The translations under genes and the position numbers were made by a program. A model generated the notes under the pieces. That model was given only the letters and a program-made list of their open reading frames with translations. It was not told where the DNA came from and searched no databases. 64,000 nt of DNA from assembly GCA_016177875.1 (NCBI GenBank), contig JACOUL010000042.1:55750-119749 (forward strand), read 5' to 3'. Origin of the DNA: Burkholderiales bacterium. GTDB taxonomy: Bacteria > Pseudomonadota > Gammaproteobacteria > Burkholderiales > Burkholderiaceae_D. Positions 16,725-24,628 of this stretch are shown here, one piece after another (the stretch's first letter is position 1; each line of letters begins with the position of its first letter).

Positions 16725-18380
16725 ATGCCCCTTCCGAAACTACCCGCAAAGCCCGCAACACTGTTATCCCCGAAGGAATATCCGAAGCTGGAAAAAGGTA
16801 AGGAACCCAAGCCTCTGTTATTAGTTGAATCCTCCGCCCCGAAATCCGAAGCACCCGTTGCACGTGGCAAATCGACGCCCGCCGCCCCCGCAGAAAAATC
16901 CCGCAGCACCAAACCTCCCAAGAATGTCGAAGCCCGCATGAAATCAGGCGCCAGCAAGGTTGCCGACACCATGGGCGTGACCAAAGTTTTTGTGCTCGAT
17001 ACGAACGTGCTGATGCATGACCCGACATCCTTGTTCCGCTTCGAGGAACATGACGTCTATCTGCCCATGGTGACGCTCGAAGAGCTCGACAACCACAAGA
17101 AGGGCATGTCGGAAGTTGCCCGCAATGCGCGCCAGGTATCGCGCTCGCTGGATGCCTTGGTCGCCGGCGTGGAAGAAAACGACATAGAGGAAGGTATTCC
17201 GCTATCCAAGCTTGGCAATAAAGACGCCAAGGGCCGCTTGTTCTTCCAAACTAAGTTACAGAATGGCACCCTGCCGGAAGGTTTACCGCTCGGAAAAGCG
17301 GACAACCAGATCCTCGGGGTGGTGCGCGCGCTGGAAAAAGAATTCCCGGATCGCCCGATCGTGCTGGTATCGAAAGACATCAACATGCGCATCAAGGCGC
17401 GTGCCATGGGTCTGCCGGCGGAAGAATACTTTAACGACCATGTACTGGAAGACACCGACCTGCTCTATTCCGGCGTCATGCAATTGCCGGACGATTTTTG
17501 GAGCAAGCACGGCAAAGGCATGGAATCCTGGCAGGAAAATAAGAACGGCACCGGCTACATGTTCTATCGCCTGACCGGCCCACTCGTCCCTTCCATGCTG
17601 GTGAATCAATTCGTCTTCATGGAACCGAAGAATGGCGAAGCGAATTTCTACGGCCAGGTGAAGCAAATCAATGGCAAGACCGCTGTCATTCAAACGCTGC
17701 GCGACTATGGCCACGCCAAAAACAATGTGTGGGGCATCACGGCGCGCAACCGCGAACAGAACTTTGCGCTCAATCTGTTGATGAATCCGGAATGCGATTT
17801 CATCACCTTGCTCGGTCAAGCCGGTACCGGTAAAACCTTGTTGGCGCTGGCGGCTGGATTGGCGCAAGTGCTGGAGACCAAGCACTACAATGAAATCATC
17901 GTCACGCGCGTCACTGTTCCGGTCGGTGAAGATATCGGATTCCTGCCCGGCACCGAGGAAGAAAAAATGTCGCCGTGGATGGGCGCTTTCGACGACAACT
18001 TGGAAGTGCTGAATAAATCCGACTCGGATGCCGGCGAGTGGGGTCGCGCGGCGACGCAAGATCTGATTCGCTCGCGCATCAAGATCAAGTCGCTCAACTT
18101 CATGCGTGGCCGCACTTTCGTCAATAAATTTCTCATCATCGACGAAGCGCAGAACTTAACGCCCAAGCAAATGAAGACGCTCGTGACCCGCGCCGGCCCC
18201 GGCACCAAGATCGTTTGCCTAGGCAATATCGCGCAGATCGATACGCCCTACCTGACCGAAGGTTCGAGCGGCTTGACCTACGTGGTCGACCGCTTCAAGG
18301 GTTGGGCACACAGCGGCCATATTACGCTGGCGCGCGGCGAACGTTCTCGCCTGGCGGATCATGCGAGCGACGTTTTGTAA
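16725..18380 (+). CDS. phoH: PIN-PhoH family protein (PhoH-like ATPase)
   Basis: The 551-residue protein joins an N-terminal PIN nuclease-like domain to a C-terminal PhoH P-loop ATPase, the PhoH2-type arrangement associated with RNA unwinding and cleavage. Residues 1-80 are Lys/Pro/Ala-rich and probably disordered. The PIN domain starts at VFVLDTNVLMHDPTSLF with its acidic residues and includes VSKDINMRIKARAMGL. The ATPase part has Walker A GQAGTGKTLLALAAG and Walker B FLIIDEAQNLTP. ATG 16725 is preferred over the adjacent TTG. It converges with pit across a shared terminator. Confidence 0.92.
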   Translation: MPLPKLPAKPATLLSPKEYPKLEKGKEPKPLLLVESSAPKSEAPVARGKSTPAAPAEKSRSTKPPKNVEARMKSGASKVADTMGVTKVFVLDTNVLMHDPTSLFRFEEHDVYLPMVTLEELDNHKKGMSEVARNARQVSRSLDALVAGVEENDIEEGIPLSKLGNKDAKGRLFFQTKLQNGTLPEGLPLGKADNQILGVVRALEKEFPDRPIVLVSKDINMRIKARAMGLPAEEYFNDHVLEDTDLLYSGVMQLPDDFWSKHGKGMESWQENKNGTGYMFYRLTGPLVPSMLVNQFVFMEPKNGEANFYGQVKQINGKTAVIQTLRDYGHAKNNVWGITARNREQNFALNLLMNPECDFITLLGQAGTGKTLLALAAGLAQVLETKHYNEIIVTRVTVPVGEDIGFLPGTEEEKMSPWMGAFDDNLEVLNKSDSDAGEWGRAATQDLIRSRIKIKSLNFMRGRTFVNKFLIIDEAQNLTPKQMKTLVTRAGPGTKIVCLGNIAQIDTPYLTEGSSGLTYVVDRFKGWAHSGHITLARGERSRLADHASDVL

Positions 18381-18397
18381 TCCGAGGCATTAACAAT

Positions 18398-18426
18398 AAA
18401 AAAGGGCGCTAAGCGCCCTTTTTTAT
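18398..18426. terminator. Bidirectional terminator between phoH and pit
   Basis: GGGCGCT and AGCGCCC arms flanked by an A run on one side and a T run on the other, lying between convergent stops. It can serve both strands. Confidence 0.88.
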
Positions 18427-18428
18427 TT

Positions 18429-19436
18429 CTACAAGATCTGCGTTCCTATCCACCAAGCGATGGCGGCAATAAACGCCGATGCGGGAATGGTAAAGACCCA
18501 CGCCCAAACGATATTGCCTGCCACGCCCCAGCGCACTGCCGACATTTTTCTGGATGAGCCCACGCCGACGATCGCACCGGTAATGGTGTGCGTGGTCGAT
18601 ACCGGAATGCCCAATGCCGTTGCCATGAACAGGGTAATCGCACCGCCCGTTTCCGCGCAAAAACCACCGACCGGCTTTAGCTTGGTGATCTTCTGACCCA
18701 TCGTTTTAACAATGCGCCAGCCGCCGAACAGCGTCCCCAAACCAATCGCCGCGTAACAACTCACAATCACCCACAACGGCAAAGGATCTTTCGCGCCGGT
18801 CACACCTGCGGCAATCAGCAACATCCAGATGATACCCATGGTCTTTTGCGCATCGTTGCCGCCATGACCTAGGCTATACATCGATGCCGAGACGAGCTGC
18901 ATGCGCCTAAACCACTTATCGACGCGGCGTGGCGTGGATCGCACGAATATCCAGGACACCAGCACCATCATAATTGAGCCGAAAATGAACCCGAGCAGCG
19001 GCGACAACAAAATAAAACTGATGGTCTTGATCAAGCCTGATGCAATCAGCGTGCCCGTTCCGGCCTTGGCTACCGCGGCACCTACTAAGCCGCCGATCAA
19101 TGCATGCGACGACGACGAAGGAATGCCGTAATACCAGGTAAGAAAATTCCAGGCGATAGCGCCGACCAACGCGCCGAACACAACGTAATGATCAACGATC
19201 GCGGGATCGATAGTGCCCTTCCCAACCGTGGTTGCCACTTTTAATTGAAACACCAAGATGGCGACGAAATTGAACAACGCTGCCATGGCAACGGCGGCCT
19301 GCGGCTTCAAAACGCCGGTGGATACAACCGTAGCAATCGCATTGGCCGCATCGTGAAAGCCGTTCATAAAATCGAACAGCAAGGCCAGCGCGATCAGGAA
19401 GGCGAGGACGTAAATACTAATCTGTAGAGTTTGCAT
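18429..19436 (-). CDS. pit: Low-affinity inorganic phosphate transporter (Pit family)
   Basis: Inner membrane phosphate (metal-phosphate):proton symporter of the PiT family. The 335 residues contain many hydrophobic helices and two copies of the PiT signature: FDFMNGFHDAANAIATVV near residue 23 and the C-terminal-half GIPVSTTHTITGAIVGVGS. GHGGNDAQKTMG is also conserved. The gene follows a DUF47 protein after 12 bases, the standard pairing for this transporter in many bacteria. It ends against the shared terminator with phoH. Confidence 0.94.
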   Translation of the reverse strand: MQTLQISIYVLAFLIALALLFDFMNGFHDAANAIATVVSTGVLKPQAAVAMAALFNFVAILVFQLKVATTVGKGTIDPAIVDHYVVFGALVGAIAWNFLTWYYGIPSSSSHALIGGLVGAAVAKAGTGTLIASGLIKTISFILLSPLLGFIFGSIMMVLVSWIFVRSTPRRVDKWFRRMQLVSASMYSLGHGGNDAQKTMGIIWMLLIAAGVTGAKDPLPLWVIVSCYAAIGLGTLFGGWRIVKTMGQKITKLKPVGGFCAETGGAITLFMATALGIPVSTTHTITGAIVGVGSSRKMSAVRWGVAGNIVWAWVFTIPASAFIAAIAWWIGTQIL

Positions 19437-19448
19437 GAACCGCGCCCT

Positions 19449-20075
19449 CTACACGTTTTCAACGATGATGCCTTCGATGATATTGGCGACATCTTCGCAA
19501 CGATCGGTCACCGTTTCGAGAATCTCGTAAAACGCCTTGTATTTGATGAGGTTGCGCACATCCGGCTCATCGCGGAAAAGCTTGGACATGGCTGCACGCA
19601 TAACGTGATCGGCGTCGGCTTCAAGGCGATCGATATCGGCGCAAATCGCCAGAATCTGGCGCGAGTTGTCCATGTTATTTAACATCTCCACTGCCGATCT
19701 CACTTTTTCGGTACATCCGAGGCACAACTCGGCCAGCCGCTTGGCTTCCTGCGTCGGATTCTTAATGTCGTACAAGGAGACGGTTTGCGCACCATCCTCG
19801 AGAAGATCGAGAATGTCGTCCATGCGGGTAATCAATTGATGGATGTCGTCGCGGTCAAGCGGGGTGATGAAAGTCTTGTGCAGCAATTCGATTGCATTGT
19901 GCGTGACCTTGTCGGCTTGCTTCTCGATGCTTTCAATGGCGTGCACTCGATTTTCCAGATCGTCGAAATTGGTCATCAATGCAACCATCTCCGCAGCGCC
20001 CTTGACGCATAATTCGGCGTGCTGGTTGAACAGCTCAAAAAACTTGCCCTCGGTGGGCATCAATCGTCCAAACAT
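19449..20075 (-). CDS. DUF47 (PhoU-like) Pit accessory protein
   Basis: A 208-residue cytoplasmic all-helical protein of the PhoU-like DUF47/TIGR00153 family, the usual partner of Pit transporters and presumed regulator of phosphate uptake. Seen: FGRLMPTEGKFFELFNQHAE at the N-terminus, VHAIESIEKQADKVTHNAIE, and FITPLDRDDIHQLITRMDDILD, which are family hallmarks with conserved acidic metal-binding residues. Direct coupling to pit (12-base gap) supports the role. It is downstream of dnaB on the same strand, with a hairpin repeat in the gap. Confidence 0.92.
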   Translation of the reverse strand: MFGRLMPTEGKFFELFNQHAELCVKGAAEMVALMTNFDDLENRVHAIESIEKQADKVTHNAIELLHKTFITPLDRDDIHQLITRMDDILDLLEDGAQTVSLYDIKNPTQEAKRLAELCLGCTEKVRSAVEMLNNMDNSRQILAICADIDRLEADADHVMRAAMSKLFRDEPDVRNLIKYKAFYEILETVTDRCEDVANIIEGIIVENV

Positions 20076-20121
20076 GGTTTTACTCTCTTCAGAAATAAAG
20101 CGTTAATTTAATCTTATAATC

Positions 20122-20160
20122 TGCGGGACAGTGCTACGCGAAGCGTGCTCTGTCCTCAAC
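20122..20160. repeat. Dispersed hairpin repeat, copy 4
   Basis: TGCGGGACAGTGC and GCTCTGTCCTCAAC arms around a CGCGAAGCG tip, inverted relative to copy 1. It lies between the dnaB stop and the DUF47 start, within a likely transcript. Confidence 0.72.
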
Positions 20161-20246
20161 ATGAATGTTTTTGCTTTCATTCTGCTCACGCGTCGGCACC
20201 CCTGCATACAGCGCGCTCTGAATTCCCGGCAGAATTTTTAAACTAT

Positions 20247-21632
20247 TTATTCACCGCCGAATACGGCATTACCTCCAGCGTAATTGTCGAACTTCGTGTA
20301 CTGACCCAAGAAAGTCAGCCGCACGGTGCCAATCGGACCGTTACGCTGCTTGCCGATAATAATTTCCGACGTGCCTTTATCTTGGGAATCCGGGTTATAC
20401 ACCTCATCGCGGTAAATAAACAAAATCACGTCGGCATCTTGTTCGATTGCACCGGATTCACGTAAATCCGACATGACGGGACGCTTGTTCGGCCGCTGTT
20501 CCAGCGAACGATTCAGCTGTGACAACGCAATCACCGGGCAATTCAATTCCTTGGCCAATCCCTTAAGGCCGCGCGAAATTTCCGAAATTTCGGTCGCCCG
20601 ATTTTCTCCCGCAGAGGTGGCGGACATCAATTGCAAATAGTCGATGATGATTAAGCCTAGCTTGCCGCATTGGCGCGACAGGCGTCGCGCACGCGCGCGC
20701 AATTCGATCGCATTCAAGGCCGGCGTTTCGTCGATAAAAATTTGCGCATCGTTCATTTTCTGAATCGCATGCGTCAAACGCGGCCAATCTTCATCATTCA
20801 AACGTCCGGTACGCAAGCGATGCTGGTCCAAACGGCCGACCGAACCCAGCATACGCATCGCCAATTGCGTGCCGCCCATCTCCATGGAAAACACCGCCAC
20901 CGGCAAGCCGCTCTCGATGGCGACGTTTTCGCCGATATTGATGGAGAATGCCGTCTTGCCCATCGACGGCCGCCCGGCAACAATCACCAAGTCTCCAGGC
21001 TGCAAACCGGAAGTCATGCGGTCCAAGTCGATAAAGCCGGTCGGCACGCCCGTGATGTCGTTAGGATTGTCGCGGTTATACAGTTCGTCGATGCGCTCGA
21101 CCACTTGCGTCAGCAAGGGTTGGATTTCCTGGAAACCTTGTGCACCGCGCGCGCCTTCTTCTGCGATTGCGAAAATTTTCGATTCAGCCTCGTCGAGCAT
21201 TTGCTTGACTTCTTTGCCTTGCGGATTAAAGGCTTGGCCGGCAATTTCGTCTGAGACTGTGATCAACTTGCGCAGAACGCCGCGGTCGCGAACGATCTCG
21301 GCATAACGCCGTATGTTCGCAGCGGACGGCGTGTTTTGCGCCAGCGCGTTCAAATACGACAAGCCGCCCACCTCCTCGGCTTTGCCGCTGGTGGTGAGCG
21401 CTTCGTAGACGGTAATGACGTCTGCCGGTTTTGCGGCATTGATCAGTTTGACAAGGTGCTGAAAAATAACGCGGTGATCAAAGCGATAAAAATCGTCTTC
21501 GCTGACGAAATCCGCGATCCGATCCCAAGCGGCATTGTCAAGCAATAATCCGCCGAGAACGGACTGTTCTGCTTCAATGGAATGCGGCGGAACGCGAAGA
21601 GACTCGACTTGCGGATCGGCACGATTATTCAT
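20247..21632 (-). CDS. dnaB: Replicative DNA helicase DnaB
   Basis: Hexameric helicase that unwinds DNA at the replication fork and binds primase. The 461 residues include the N-terminal domain (VPPHSIEAEQSVLGGLLLD), Walker A GRPSMGKTAFSINIGE, LIIIDYLQLM (Walker B) and SQLNRSLEQRPNKRPVMSDLRESGAIEQDAD. The length equals typical DnaB. I start at ATG 21632, where homology begins; an upstream in-frame start would add 14 unsupported residues. In relatives dnaB often lies right after rplI. Here rplI is 16.6 kb away on the same strand. Confidence 0.97.
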   Translation of the reverse strand: MNNRADPQVESLRVPPHSIEAEQSVLGGLLLDNAAWDRIADFVSEDDFYRFDHRVIFQHLVKLINAAKPADVITVYEALTTSGKAEEVGGLSYLNALAQNTPSAANIRRYAEIVRDRGVLRKLITVSDEIAGQAFNPQGKEVKQMLDEAESKIFAIAEEGARGAQGFQEIQPLLTQVVERIDELYNRDNPNDITGVPTGFIDLDRMTSGLQPGDLVIVAGRPSMGKTAFSINIGENVAIESGLPVAVFSMEMGGTQLAMRMLGSVGRLDQHRLRTGRLNDEDWPRLTHAIQKMNDAQIFIDETPALNAIELRARARRLSRQCGKLGLIIIDYLQLMSATSAGENRATEISEISRGLKGLAKELNCPVIALSQLNRSLEQRPNKRPVMSDLRESGAIEQDADVILFIYRDEVYNPDSQDKGTSEIIIGKQRNGPIGTVRLTFLGQYTKFDNYAGGNAVFGGE

Positions 21633-21939
21633 GGCGCGCATTATACCGTGCCGCTCTTCGCCCATGCCCCTCAATTGCCAGAGAAAATTTCCGCTTTTTA
21701 TTTTGAAATTGCACGCAATACAACTCTTGCCACGCTACAAAATGACCGAATTGTTTATTTACGTAAAGAATGGTTCCCGATTCGCAGAAACTACTGGACA
21801 AAATGACGGTAAACTATTTTATCTAGGACTTACGCAAAATTGTCTCAGCAAGAATTGCGACGACGACACTACAGGTAGTACGGCTAAGAGCAATAACACC
21901 GCTGAGGCGGTTTTGCGGTGACGAAAAGAGGGGTTTGCG
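21633..21939. other. Intergenic region between divergent dnaB and exporter genes
   Basis: 307 bases with no convincing gene. The middle is AT-rich and probably holds the promoters of both genes. At 21824-21839 the sequence TAGGACTTACGCAAAA resembles the tips of some insertion sequences, but no second copy or transposase is present, so it is only a possible remnant. Confidence 0.5.
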
Positions 21940-22992
21940 ATGAAGTTGCTCCAAGCTTTGCGCCGCCCGGGAATACGAGCGGCTTTAGCGGCTGCCTTGT
22001 TGTTCGGTGCCGGCACACCCGTTGCAAAATTGCTGCTCGCGGATGTCACTCCCTGGCTGCTGGCGGGATTGCTTTACCTTGGTTCCGGTTTAGGCCTGTT
22101 TGCCTACCGTGTAATTCGCCATATGCCGCGCCCGACGCTCAAGACAAACGAATGGCTATGGCTGGCCGGCGCGATTACGGCGGGTGGCATCGTCGGCCCC
22201 GTTCTCCTGATGTTTGGTCTCGTTAGCATGCCGGCCTCAGGCGCGTCTTTGCTGCTCAATGCCGAAGGCGTATTTACCGCACTCTTGGCATGGTTCGTCT
22301 TTGGCGAGAATGTCGATCGACGCATTGCCCTCGGTCTGGCTCTGATTGTGGTCGGTGCGATTGTGCTGAGCTGGCCGGGCGACGCGCATTTCGCCAGAAT
22401 GCAACCAGCGTTCCTGATATTGGGCGCCTGCCTGGCATGGGCCATCGACAACAATCTCACGCGCAAAGTGTCGCTCTCCGATGCAACATGGATTGCCGCC
22501 ATCAAGGGACTGGCGGCGGGATCGGTCAATCTATTGCTTGCTTTCTCGCTCGGCGCCTCCGCGCCTGCTTGGCCGCAATTGATGAGCGCGATGATAGTGG
22601 GCCTTCTAGCTTACGGCGCAAGTCTGGCATTGTTTGTCGTCGGCTTACGCCACCTTGGCACAGCGCGTACAGGCGCATACTTTTCGGTTGCCCCCTTCTT
22701 CGGCGCGGTGCTTGCGATTCCATTGCTTGACGAGCAGGTGACGATGCGCTTGCTTGCCGCCGGCGCCTTGATGCTTATCGGCATCTGGCTGCACGTCACC
22801 GAGAAACATAGCCACATGCATACCCACGAAGCGATGGTGCATGAACATGAGCATCTGCACGACTCGCACCATCAACACATGCATGACCCGCCCATTCCTT
22901 CCGGCACGCGCCATACACACCCGCACCGTCACGAACCGCAGACCCATTCCCACGCCCATTTTCCGGACGTGCATCATCGGCACGATCACTGA
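21940..22992 (+). CDS. EamA/DMT-family exporter with histidine-rich C-terminal tail
   Basis: A 350-residue protein with about ten membrane helices in two EamA repeats: residues about 10-130 including LFGAGTPVAKLLL, and about 145-285 including ILGACLAWAIDNNLTRKVS and GAYFSVAPFFGAVLAIPLLDE. The family exports small metabolites. From about residue 288 a soluble tail of about 60 residues is packed with histidines (HSHMHTHEAMVHEHEH, HLHDSHHQHMHD, HSHAHFPDVHHRHDH). By analogy with metal transporters this suggests binding of zinc, nickel or cobalt, which is inference. ATG 21940 follows a GAGGGG sequence. It runs toward the convergent hydrolase gene, with overlapping 3' ends (stop codons at 22990-22992 and 22986-22988). 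Confidence 0.88.
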   Translation: MKLLQALRRPGIRAALAAALLFGAGTPVAKLLLADVTPWLLAGLLYLGSGLGLFAYRVIRHMPRPTLKTNEWLWLAGAITAGGIVGPVLLMFGLVSMPASGASLLLNAEGVFTALLAWFVFGENVDRRIALGLALIVVGAIVLSWPGDAHFARMQPAFLILGACLAWAIDNNLTRKVSLSDATWIAAIKGLAAGSVNLLLAFSLGASAPAWPQLMSAMIVGLLAYGASLALFVVGLRHLGTARTGAYFSVAPFFGAVLAIPLLDEQVTMRLLAAGALMLIGIWLHVTEKHSHMHTHEAMVHEHEHLHDSHHQHMHDPPIPSGTRHTHPHRHEPQTHSHAHFPDVHHRHDH

Positions 22993-23819
22993 TTTAGCGC
23001 AAGGAAGTCCGCGATTGCCTTGGTCTGATCCGGCGTCATCAGCGAAGGCGCATGTCCTGCATCGGCTACGTCAAACACCGTCGTGTTCGGTTCCTGCCTG
23101 AGTTTTGCCGCAACCGCTTCCGGCAAAACCACGGAACGCATGCCGTGAATGACGAGAATCGGACAGGCGATTTTCCGGTAAAACTCCCACAGATCGACAT
23201 CGCCCGGCGGCCAGCGAAAGCCGTGAATGATGTTGCGGTCGTAATGAAATATCCAACGGCCATCAACCTGACGAAAGCCGTGGCGGCATAAATGCAGAAT
23301 CTGTTCCTCGGTCAACGCGCCCCACTCCTTCAAGGCCAGCCGATAATAATCGACCGCCGCCTCGAAACTGGGAAAATCCGCAGGCGCATCCACCGAACGT
23401 TGGCCGAGTTCCTTGAGTACCGACAATTGGATCTCCGGCCCCACGTCGTTGAGGATAAGCTTGGAAATCCGCTGCGGCGCCGTCATTGCCAGACGCATGC
23501 CGACCATGCCGCCCATCGACGTTCCCAGGAAAGCGAAGCTAGGCAGCTGCAGATGGTCCGCCAAAGCCAGGACATCCCTGGCATAAAACTCGACGTTATA
23601 CCGGTCGGTGTCGGCAGCAAAGTCCGAATCGCCCCGTCCCATCATGTCCACTGCCACGATTCGAATGCGATCGGACAAGACCGCGCCTAGCTCGTCAAAG
23701 TCATGGCTGTTTCGATACAGGCCATGCACGCAAATCAAAGTTTGCGGCGCATCGCCCAAGCTGCGATAAGCGATATTTAAACCATCGGCATTCGTGAATT
23801 TAGCTTCCTGAAACGACAA
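22986..23819 (-). CDS. Alpha/beta hydrolase
   Basis: A 277-residue cytoplasmic alpha/beta hydrolase. Nucleophile Ser101 lies in FLGTSMGGMVG, the oxyanion region in CVHGLYRNSHDFDEL, and a C-terminal His in DVADAGHAPSL. DMMGRGDSD is the usual conserved loop. The specific substrate is unknown. It is last in a minus-strand operon after two MaoC-type proteins and an acyl-CoA synthetase, so hydrolysis of an ester, lactone or ring-cleavage product in the same pathway is plausible. The gap to the upstream gene is only 12 bases. Confidence 0.85.
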   Translation of the reverse strand: MSFQEAKFTNADGLNIAYRSLGDAPQTLICVHGLYRNSHDFDELGAVLSDRIRIVAVDMMGRGDSDFAADTDRYNVEFYARDVLALADHLQLPSFAFLGTSMGGMVGMRLAMTAPQRISKLILNDVGPEIQLSVLKELGQRSVDAPADFPSFEAAVDYYRLALKEWGALTEEQILHLCRHGFRQVDGRWIFHYDRNIIHGFRWPPGDVDLWEFYRKIACPILVIHGMRSVVLPEAVAAKLRQEPNTTVFDVADAGHAPSLMTPDQTKAIADFLALNQ

Positions 23820-23831
23820 TTGACTTCTCCT

Positions 23832-24224
23832 TTACAGTGAGCGGTCTTGCACATCCTTAGCCAGCACCAGCGCTTCGCCGCTGCATACTAATTCTCTTTG
23901 AGCATTGTGGCAGGTCGTTTCCAGGTTCACAAGATTCTTGTCGGGACGCAGCCGCACGACGGTAACTGTAACCGTAAGCGGCTCGCCGAAATAGGCCTGT
24001 TTGATAAAGTTCATTCCCTGCTTCAAGTAATTGGCGCCGAATCCCGGAAGTTCAGTTCCTAAAATAAATGAGAACATGCCGGCAATCAGCGGCTCGGGCA
24101 ATTTGTAGCGCCCGACCTCCAAGTCGTCGCTCTCGTCTCTCGCGAGAGAGCGGTATACAGCGCGATCATCTTCGGTGAAAGTGCGCGTACAGGTCGCGCT
24201 CATTCCTACATGCATGCCCTTCAT
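23832..24224 (-). CDS. MaoC-like hotdog-fold protein (first of pair)
   Basis: A 130-residue hotdog-fold protein similar to MaoC hydratases and thioesterases. Seen: RTFTEDDRAVYRSLARD at the N-terminus, VGRYKLPEPLIAGMFSFILGTELPG where hydratases carry the catalytic loop and central helix, and a C-terminal strand region ending GEALVLAKD. The Asp/His of the hydratase catalytic motif (as in DxNPIH) is not clear here, so this could be a non-catalytic partner of the next protein. GGGGAG precedes ATG 24224. It starts one base past the stop of the adjacent MaoC gene, so coupling and a heteromeric complex are likely. Confidence 0.75.
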   Translation of the reverse strand: MKGMHVGMSATCTRTFTEDDRAVYRSLARDESDDLEVGRYKLPEPLIAGMFSFILGTELPGFGANYLKQGMNFIKQAYFGEPLTVTVTVVRLRPDKNLVNLETTCHNAQRELVCSGEALVLAKDVQDRSL

Positions 24225-24225
24225 G

Positions 24226-24618
24226 TTATTTCTCCCCTAATTTGATCAAGGTACGGCCTTGCAAACCCGGCTCGCCATTGGGACGTATGGTCGTCACATC
24301 CAGCACGGCTTCATCTCTAGCTGCGGCGATTTCATGCACCGTTATGCGAATGACGATTTCCTCTCCAGCGAGCGTCCCGGTCGGGAACATCATTTCGTGC
24401 CGCAGCTGACGCGCTCCGGGGAAGTGGTGCTGAATCGCGCCCGAAAGACAGCTGTAAAGCAGCATCCCATGCGACACGGTGCCGCCGAAGTGGGTCTTGG
24501 CCGCGAATACGGGATCCACATGAATCGGATTGTCGTCGCCGCTAAGCTCGGCAAAGCGGTTGAAGTCCTCTTGCGTCAGCAAGCGGCGGGTTTCAAAAAC
24601 TTGTCCTTGTGTGAGCAT
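24226..24618 (-). CDS. MaoC-like dehydratase/enoyl-CoA hydratase
   Basis: A 130-residue R-specific enoyl-CoA hydratase-type protein. The catalytic motif is intact: LSGDDNPIHVDPVFAAKTHFGGTVSHGMLL, with Asp and His in the hydratase-2 motif. It would hydrate trans-2-enoyl-CoA to an R-3-hydroxyacyl-CoA. AAGGAAGAG a few bases before ATG 24618 fixes the start; an upstream ATG at 24648 would overlap the synthetase stop. It is flanked by an acyl-CoA synthetase and a second hotdog protein in one operon, which supports a role in acyl-CoA catabolism. Confidence 0.85.
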   Translation of the reverse strand: MLTQGQVFETRRLLTQEDFNRFAELSGDDNPIHVDPVFAAKTHFGGTVSHGMLLYSCLSGAIQHHFPGARQLRHEMMFPTGTLAGEEIVIRITVHEIAAARDEAVLDVTTIRPNGEPGLQGRTLIKLGEK

Positions 24619-24628
24619 GATCTCTTCC

